A stretch of DNA of 64,000 nt from GCA-002282575 sp964606405 (GTDB lineage Bacteria > Pseudomonadota > Gammaproteobacteria > Thiomicrospirales > Thiomicrospiraceae), in NCBI GenBank assembly GCA_964606405.1, contig CAZSGH010000004.1:20120-84119 (forward strand), given 5' to 3'. A program made the translations under genes and the position numbers. Positions 58,915-64,000 of the stretch are shown one piece after another. Within the stretch, counting starts at the first letter, position 1. Each line of letters opens with the position of its first letter. Under the pieces are notes generated by a model. It made no database searches, was not told where the DNA came from, and was given only the letters and a program-made list of their open reading frames with translations.

Positions 58915-59197
58915 CGTAAAGCTTAGTAAGTCATCCACACGCCTACTCAATGGGATGGTGTCTGAGGTGTTGTCTGAGCGGTGCTCTGGATTTGTCGCTA
59001 TTCGTGGGGATGTCGCCATTATGAGTGAGTTTGAATTCTACTGTAAGGATGATCCAGAGGGCATTCCCTCTGGTACGGGATATTTTGGTGTTTCTGGTAA
59101 GTTTTCTTGGTCGGTCGGTGTGATTGTCGAAGAAGGCTCGCATCGACTAGACAACTTCCAACGCTTTTGGAAGGATCACGTAGAAGGTTCTAACTGA
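58907..59197 (+). CDS. hypothetical protein upstream of the primase
   Basis: 96 residues from ATG 58907 (MNSVKLSKSSTRLLNGM). It contains a beta-rich middle (FVAIRGDVAIMSEFEFYCKDDPEG) and ends NFQRFWKDHVEGSN. It overlaps the AlpA-like gene by 8 nt, and its stop overlaps the primase start by one base (TGATG). No family is recognised; the context suggests a replication accessory role. Confidence 0.6.
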   Translation: MNSVKLSKSSTRLLNGMVSEVLSERCSGFVAIRGDVAIMSEFEFYCKDDPEGIPSGTGYFGVSGKFSWSVGVIVEEGSHRLDNFQRFWKDHVEGSN

Positions 59198-60201
59198 TGA
59201 GTAATTATTCACTTCAAGTCGTTGAGAAAATTAACGCTTTTGGCATGGTTCCGTTAACAACGACGCCAATTATGCGTGCGGCCATTGGTAAGTTTGTTCG
59301 CTTTCGTTGTAATGGCGATAAGGCAGGCACTACTGATGGCTGGGTGGTTTTCAAAGGCCCTAACTATGGTGCTTTTGGCCACCACCGTTTAGGGATTAAT
59401 GAGAAGTTTAATTTCAAAGATGCCGCCTATATTGCATCGCCTAAGAAAAAGCATAAACCTTATGAGGTTGCTTTTGGTCAGGTCGAATCGAGCGTAGAGT
59501 TCGAGATAAGTGCCGCTAATGAGATTAAACACAATCAGGATGCTGCTGAGGTGGCAGTTCAGCGCATTCTTAACATCGCTAAGAGTAACTTTAGTTCTCA
59601 TCCTTATGTTGCACAGCGTAAGCTTTTTAAGCCGGCGGACTTTATGTCCATCGATATTCTTTCCTACTATCCAAAATACCTGCCCAAAACAGTGGGGTCT
59701 GCTTTGATTTTGCCAATCACTAATGCGAGCGGGAATATTGTCAGTGTCCAGCGTATTTTTCCTGATGGCAGTAAGCGAATGCTGACTGGTGGTGCGAAAA
59801 AGGGTAATTTCATTCCTACCAGTAGCAAGGTGTTTGATGACAATGGCGTGCTGGCTATTTGCGAGGGCTGGGCAACTGGCGTGGCTATCGGCTTGATATG
59901 CAAAGGGTGGGCGGTTGCTTGTGCTATTGATGCTGGAAACCTTGCTCACGTTGCTATCAATTTGCGCAATCGTTTCCCGAATCGGCAAATTGTGATCTGT
60001 GCTGACTGGGATGGTGCTCGCGAACGCCAACCGCATGAGTTCACCGGAAACGTTGGCTTGATTCGTGCGCGTGACGCCGCCATTCAAGTCGGTGCTGGTT
60101 TATGGATTCCGAATGTTACTGCTGATGAGGAAAATCAAAGCATCGACTTTTGGGACGTTTGGGCGCGTGGTTCAGGTCGTTTGAATGCTCGACAATCCTA
60201 A
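59197..60201 (+). CDS. Toprim-domain phage primase
   Basis: 334 residues. The C-terminal half is a Toprim domain: LAICEGWATGVAIGL carries the catalytic glutamate, and IVICADWDGA carries the acidic pair that binds metal. SALILPITNASGNIVSVQRIFPDGSKRML is the segment usually found before Toprim in phage and satellite primases. The N-terminal zinc finger common in P4-alpha-type primases is not evident. The helicase is encoded separately by the next gene, which overlaps by 17 nt. Confidence 0.82.
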   Translation: MSNYSLQVVEKINAFGMVPLTTTPIMRAAIGKFVRFRCNGDKAGTTDGWVVFKGPNYGAFGHHRLGINEKFNFKDAAYIASPKKKHKPYEVAFGQVESSVEFEISAANEIKHNQDAAEVAVQRILNIAKSNFSSHPYVAQRKLFKPADFMSIDILSYYPKYLPKTVGSALILPITNASGNIVSVQRIFPDGSKRMLTGGAKKGNFIPTSSKVFDDNGVLAICEGWATGVAIGLICKGWAVACAIDAGNLAHVAINLRNRFPNRQIVICADWDGARERQPHEFTGNVGLIRARDAAIQVGAGLWIPNVTADEENQSIDFWDVWARGSGRLNARQS

Positions 60202-61951
60202 AATAATCAACCCAGCTCAGGTACTTCCTGATGCTCCTGTGACTAACGTGTCGCCGGATAGGCCGTCCTTTGCGTCTTACCAGTATCTGTTTCTCATGTC
60301 TGGTAATCAAAGAGAGTTCCCGTCTGGCCTGTACTATCACGGTTTGCGCGCGGACGGTCAGGGCGGATTCGTTCCGTTTGATGTCTGGATTGGGTCCTAC
60401 GTCGCTATTACCGCTCAAGTCACAGATGAATTACAGGCGAATCACGGCTTTTTAGTCGATATGCTTAACGGCAATGGCGGCATCACTCAAACCATTGTCC
60501 GAAAAAAAGACATTGCTAACGGTGGTAACAAGTTGTTAGAGCAACTGTTTAATCTGGGGTTTCGTTTGGAATTGAGTCAGAAAAACCGTCTGTTTCAATA
60601 CTTCTCCTCTGCCTTTCACGACAAGCACATTATTGCTTCCACTCGATGCGGGTGGTTGAACGATGTGTTCGTATTGCCTTCTGTGACAATCGGTAATGAT
60701 TCAGTTGTTTATGACCAACAATCCGATATGGGCGGATTTTCACCAAAGGGAAGGCTTGAAAATTGGTCTGAAGCAACGGCTGTGGCCGCTGGTAACAGCG
60801 CTTTCATTTTACTGCTGTCCTACGCATTCAGCGGTCCTCTATTACGTTATTTCGGCATTAGCGGTGGTGGTTTCCACATTTATGGCGATTCATCTGCGGG
60901 CAAGTCGGTATTAAGTGAGTTTGCTGCTAGCGTGTTCGGTACGCCTGAAAAGCTGGTAAAAAGTTGGCGGATATCTAAGGTGGGCTGTGAGTTATATGCT
61001 CATGCCGCTAACGAAACTCTGTTAGTGCTCGATGAGATTAAAAACGCAAACCCTCACGATTTAGGCGACCTGGTGTATTTGTTAGCCAATGGCGGCGGCT
61101 CTGTTAAAGCAACGCAAAAGCGGACGCTTGCTCCTATGGTCACGTTTAGAACGCCCGTTATCAGCAACGGCGAGCGAAGCATCGGTGACTTTTTGGCACT
61201 GCACAAACAGCAACAGCATACTGGCATGGCGGGGCGTTTAATTGAGATCCCCGTATCTAATCAATACGGGGTATTCGATGCGTTGCATGGGTATAAAGAT
61301 GAGCACGCGCTTTCAGCGTTTCTACGCAAAACAGCTAATGCAAGTCATGGCGTGGCGGCTATTGCTTTTATTGAGCAGCTCATTAAGGAAGAAAACATAG
61401 ATGAGCTGGTTAAAACCTATTTGGAAGCAACGTCTGGCAGGTTTAAAAGCGTTACCGGCATCCAAAAACGCGCCTCTCGGCTGTTCTCTGTCGCTGCCTT
61501 TGCTGGAATCATGGCGAGCCAGTTCGGGCTACTCAAACTGGATGAGCACGATATTTTAGACGCGATTGAAAGGGAGTTTATTAAATGGGTAAACACTATT
61601 GCAGAGCATAAAAGCGAGACCGCTCAGATTATCGAATCAATCGAGTCGTTTGTTATGGCCAACTCAAACCGATTCAGTGAGTGGCACCCGAATGATGACA
61701 CTCCCGTCATTAACCGTGCTGGTTGGTATAAGACGCTTGTCGAAGGCAATGACCCATATCGGGTCTGGTTGTTCACACCTGATGGCTTAAAAGAGGCGGC
61801 TGGTGGTCATGCAATTGACCGCATTGTTGAAGCACTTAAATCTGTTGGCGTTGTTCAAATTGGATCTAATGGCCGAGCCAGTAGACCGATGCGCGTTTTG
61901 GGCGCCGTGAAAAAACTTTATCACGTTCGTTTCAAGGACCAAACAGATTAA
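60185..61951 (+). CDS. DUF927-family replicative helicase
   Basis: 588 residues. The core shows GGFHIYGDSSAGKSVLSEFA (Walker A), LLVLDEIKNANPHDLGDLVYLLANGGG (Walker B with sensor-like context) and FRTPVISNGERSI, all typical of DUF927 helicases that partner phage primases. A winged-helix-like C-terminus follows (ALKSVGVVQIGSNGRASRPMRV). With the upstream Toprim protein it should give the element its own replication start. Confidence 0.85.
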   Translation: MLDNPKIINPAQVLPDAPVTNVSPDRPSFASYQYLFLMSGNQREFPSGLYYHGLRADGQGGFVPFDVWIGSYVAITAQVTDELQANHGFLVDMLNGNGGITQTIVRKKDIANGGNKLLEQLFNLGFRLELSQKNRLFQYFSSAFHDKHIIASTRCGWLNDVFVLPSVTIGNDSVVYDQQSDMGGFSPKGRLENWSEATAVAAGNSAFILLLSYAFSGPLLRYFGISGGGFHIYGDSSAGKSVLSEFAASVFGTPEKLVKSWRISKVGCELYAHAANETLLVLDEIKNANPHDLGDLVYLLANGGGSVKATQKRTLAPMVTFRTPVISNGERSIGDFLALHKQQQHTGMAGRLIEIPVSNQYGVFDALHGYKDEHALSAFLRKTANASHGVAAIAFIEQLIKEENIDELVKTYLEATSGRFKSVTGIQKRASRLFSVAAFAGIMASQFGLLKLDEHDILDAIEREFIKWVNTIAEHKSETAQIIESIESFVMANSNRFSEWHPNDDTPVINRAGWYKTLVEGNDPYRVWLFTPDGLKEAAGGHAIDRIVEALKSVGVVQIGSNGRASRPMRVLGAVKKLYHVRFKDQTD

Positions 61952-62044
61952 CCTGTTTTGAGTGGGCGAATACCCTTTTCGTTAAACCATTTGCTCACTC
62001 TTTTTTATTAACCACTAACCAATCACTCCAAAAGGAATAAAGCT

Positions 62045-62614
62045 ATGTCTAATCAAGTCGACCAAAGCCGCATCGAAGAGATGCTCAATTTAGTTAGCTC
62101 TGAAAACAAAGAGGGATATGTGCCGTCTGCAATCTACTCGTGTCTGCGTTCAATGAAGCCTACAAAAGATGAAGCTGAGGCGGCTTCTCGCATTGCTCGC
62201 AATCGAGAGCTTGAATCAGCAAACATCGCCGCAGGGCTTGAACAAAAACGAGATCAGCTAACGAGTGCGATTAATGCAATCAACTATAACAAGGATTTGG
62301 ATGCTGCCATTAAACAGAAAGTAGAGCTTAGTGGGCAATTGGAGGTTGTTAAATCGCTTATTGAAAATGATAACGCGACATTCAAACCAACGTACAAAAC
62401 AGACATGATCTTTGCCGCTATCGATGCGATTAAGGCGCTTTCTATCATAGGCAGTAAGCATGAAGAGTTGGACGCAATGATTGTTAAGATGGCGGATCTA
62501 TGGAATGAAATTAGAGCACTTTCATTTAAAGGCCAATCAAGCGTTGCTGAAACAGTCGGAGCCCATGAACTGGATGAGTACGTTAAGCGTAAATCATACG
62601 GCTTAACTCGCTAA
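62045..62614 (+). CDS. hypothetical helical protein
   Basis: 189 residues, predicted mostly helical with a central coiled coil (NIAAGLEQKRDQLTSAINAINYNKDLDAAIKQKVELSGQLEVVK). AAAGGAATAAAGCT precedes the start. It sits between the helicase and the virion-type genes. No family is recognised. Confidence 0.6.
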   Translation: MSNQVDQSRIEEMLNLVSSENKEGYVPSAIYSCLRSMKPTKDEAEAASRIARNRELESANIAAGLEQKRDQLTSAINAINYNKDLDAAIKQKVELSGQLEVVKSLIENDNATFKPTYKTDMIFAAIDAIKALSIIGSKHEELDAMIVKMADLWNEIRALSFKGQSSVAETVGAHELDEYVKRKSYGLTR

Positions 62615-62677
62615 CGGGCTTCTAAACGCACACCAATCGCGTTTCGAGCGTGGTTGGTGATTAAAGGAGGTTATTTA

Positions 62678-63454
62678 ATGGCCAGATTATCAGATGAAGA
62701 CTTTGCCATTCAGAGGCGTATTAACCCAGTGCTGACGGCTATGGCTTGGGCTGTTCGCAAAAAGCTTCAGGAACAAATGAGCGCAAGCTTTGATCGTCCT
62801 AAAGCGTGGACTTTGAGAGGCTTGCAAGTCATACCGGCAAGCACCGACAACGACAACACCGCCGTGCTGCAAATTAAAACAGGTAACTACGGCGGTACGC
62901 CACCGATTAACGTGTTAGGGCATCACTTTACTGGAGGAAAACGGCCAAATTCAGGGTTAGAGAGAGCGCTACAAAAGGCTGGGATCTTGCCTAGTGGTTG
63001 GTATGCCGTTCCTACTATGTTCTGTCCTGTCGATGCCAATGGCAACGTTAAGCCTGGGCACGTTAACAAGATCATGAGTTATCTTGAATTGCATTGGAAA
63101 AGCGGATATGACGCTAATTCAACTCGCCAAACCAAGGACAAGACGCGTAAGAAGGAGGGCGGCGGTTGGTTTGTTGTCCAACACTCAGGCGCTGGTAAAA
63201 CGCAAGAGCTCGGACTAAAGGCAGGAATCTACTTTCGCAACTACAAAACCAATCATGCGATCCCTGAGTTTCGCTTCTATCGCTCATTAAGCCCTTACCA
63301 AAAACGTTTTGATATGCAAGACACCTTTGATGAGATTAAAGGACCTTGGTTGGATAAGCTTGGAGAGGTCACCGCTGAAGCCATGAGTGAACAGCTCATC
63401 CGTATTATTAAATCAGGACTTGCAGCCACTAAGGGCAAGATAAAAGTATTTTAA
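62678..63454 (+). CDS. phage virion-morphogenesis-like protein
   Basis: 258 residues from ATG 62678, preceded by a perfect AAAGGAGG. GGTPPINVLGHHFTGGKRPNSGLERALQKAGILPSGWYAVPT, a glycine-rich core and a later aromatic basic stretch recall a family of phage tail/neck assembly proteins encoded next to tail-terminator genes. This is by memory of the pattern, so the exact family is not fixed. Only this gene and the next look structural in the window. Confidence 0.55.
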   Translation: MARLSDEDFAIQRRINPVLTAMAWAVRKKLQEQMSASFDRPKAWTLRGLQVIPASTDNDNTAVLQIKTGNYGGTPPINVLGHHFTGGKRPNSGLERALQKAGILPSGWYAVPTMFCPVDANGNVKPGHVNKIMSYLELHWKSGYDANSTRQTKDKTRKKEGGGWFVVQHSGAGKTQELGLKAGIYFRNYKTNHAIPEFRFYRSLSPYQKRFDMQDTFDEIKGPWLDKLGEVTAEAMSEQLIRIIKSGLAATKGKIKVF

Positions 63455-63464
63455 GGAATGAATT

Positions 63465-63848
63465 ATGTTAGACATCGAACAACAACTATCTCAGCAACTA
63501 TCGCAGCTTACGGGTATCGATGTGCTTAGCTACGTCTCAGATGATGATGCGTTCGAGCGCATTACCGAAAACGGCAAGGGGTTAGTGATGTACTCATCAT
63601 CCGTAGTCAAGCACGAGGGCTCTGGGTCGTCAATGGTGAAAATACCTTATCGCCAAATTGCCATTGATGTGATCCTCATGGCACCGAAAGCTGCTGTGCT
63701 GTCTGATCTTATCGAGCGGGTATACCAGTCAATCGACGAAGTTCAACTGACTGGCTACAGAAACCTTGAAATTGTGTCTGACCGATTGGATGGTGTGTTC
63801 CAAGGTCTGCACAACGGCAGCGTTTCACTCACTGCTATAAAATCCTAG
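63465..63848 (+). CDS. tail-terminator-like phage protein
   Basis: 127 residues with the layout of small tail-terminator or Gp37-like proteins: an N-terminal helix (DIEQQLSQQLSQLTGIDVLSY), a beta strand pair around YRQIAIDVILMA and a terminal beta region. GGAATGAATT precedes the ATG, and it follows the morphogenesis-like gene by 10 nt. Confidence 0.55.
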   Translation: MLDIEQQLSQQLSQLTGIDVLSYVSDDDAFERITENGKGLVMYSSSVVKHEGSGSSMVKIPYRQIAIDVILMAPKAAVLSDLIERVYQSIDEVQLTGYRNLEIVSDRLDGVFQGLHNGSVSLTAIKS

Positions 63849-64000
63849 GGTATAGAAAGTGAATGCCAATGAAGTCGTTCATTTTTACAGCGAAAACATT
63901 CAGTTAGAGGGTCCCTAGAGGATAATTTTGAGCGGGTAATGCTAGTCCCTTTTTTACTCTAGGCATAGCGGTTTACGATTGGTTAACAGGTGTATATAAG
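63849..64000. other. right edge of the window; aborted ORF
   Basis: GTG at 63859 opens only 19 codons (NANEVVHFYSENIQLEGP) before TAG at 63916, although it sits where the next tail gene would start. The remaining bases show no gene. It could be a truncated tail gene or the left edge of an insertion. Confidence 0.3.

Noticed and set aside
55190..64000. Known anti-phage defence genes in the element
   Set aside because: No restriction, CBASS, retron, Abi or Cas-type motifs were recognised; the unknown small genes remain unassigned.

Overview
The window is 64 kb of a proteobacterial chromosome, moderately AT-rich. ParC and ParE sequence style (for example a PGMYTRTENPLHI segment in ParE), YhdP followed by a nitrilase-type amidase, and gatCAB divergent from mreBCD suggest a betaproteobacterium. 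The same synteny blocks also occur in Pseudomonas-like gammaproteobacteria, so class is likely and genus is unknown. Both ends are cut: yhdP at the left, and a phage-type element running off the right. A 100-N assembly gap lies at 28167-28266.

Layout. 1-2605: yhdP C-terminal part and an amidohydrolase. 2843-10581: a translation block, thrS-infC-rpmI-rplT-pheS-pheT-ihfA-merR plus tRNA-Pro, with a non-AUG infC start. 10582-20683: a 7TM histidine kinase and response regulator pair, followed by a 2,236-residue autotransporter adhesin. 20684-23300: a small accessory patch between two tRNA-Leu copies, one decayed, carrying a ParE-type toxin-antitoxin pair, three matched hairpins and a lipoprotein. 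23416-27742: parE-parC. 27946-28643: a PilZ gene split by the assembly gap. 28712-38467: one long minus-strand cell-envelope and lipoate cluster, mreB-mreC-mreD-mrdA-rodA, a GlcNAc-type glycosyltransferase, dacA-like, ybeD, lipB, lipA. 38735-42028: gatCAB, which forms Asn/Gln-tRNA by transamidation. 42330-48276: an HD-GYP protein, a lipoprotein, guaB, guaA and tadA. 48323-51814: cheD, cheA and a possible CheZ-like protein. 52032-55019: a YbiT-type ABC-F ATPase and radA.

55190-64000 is a phage- or satellite-derived element. It has two copies of a structured RNA module that looks like the C4 antisense RNA of P1/P4-type phages. Each copy is followed by its own operon: copy A by a chain of tiny overlapping genes, copy B by an AlpA-like regulator, a Toprim primase, a DUF927-type helicase and two virion-morphogenesis-like genes. 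In both copies the unpaired segments of the RNA are complementary to sites just downstream, one of them overlapping the Shine-Dalgarno sequence of the next gene. This is the most interesting signal in the window.

A dispersed intergenic repeat of about 150 bp, with ends like GGGCACATCTAAAAACC, occurs in at least seven near-complete copies plus fragments and fills most of the longer gaps between housekeeping operons.
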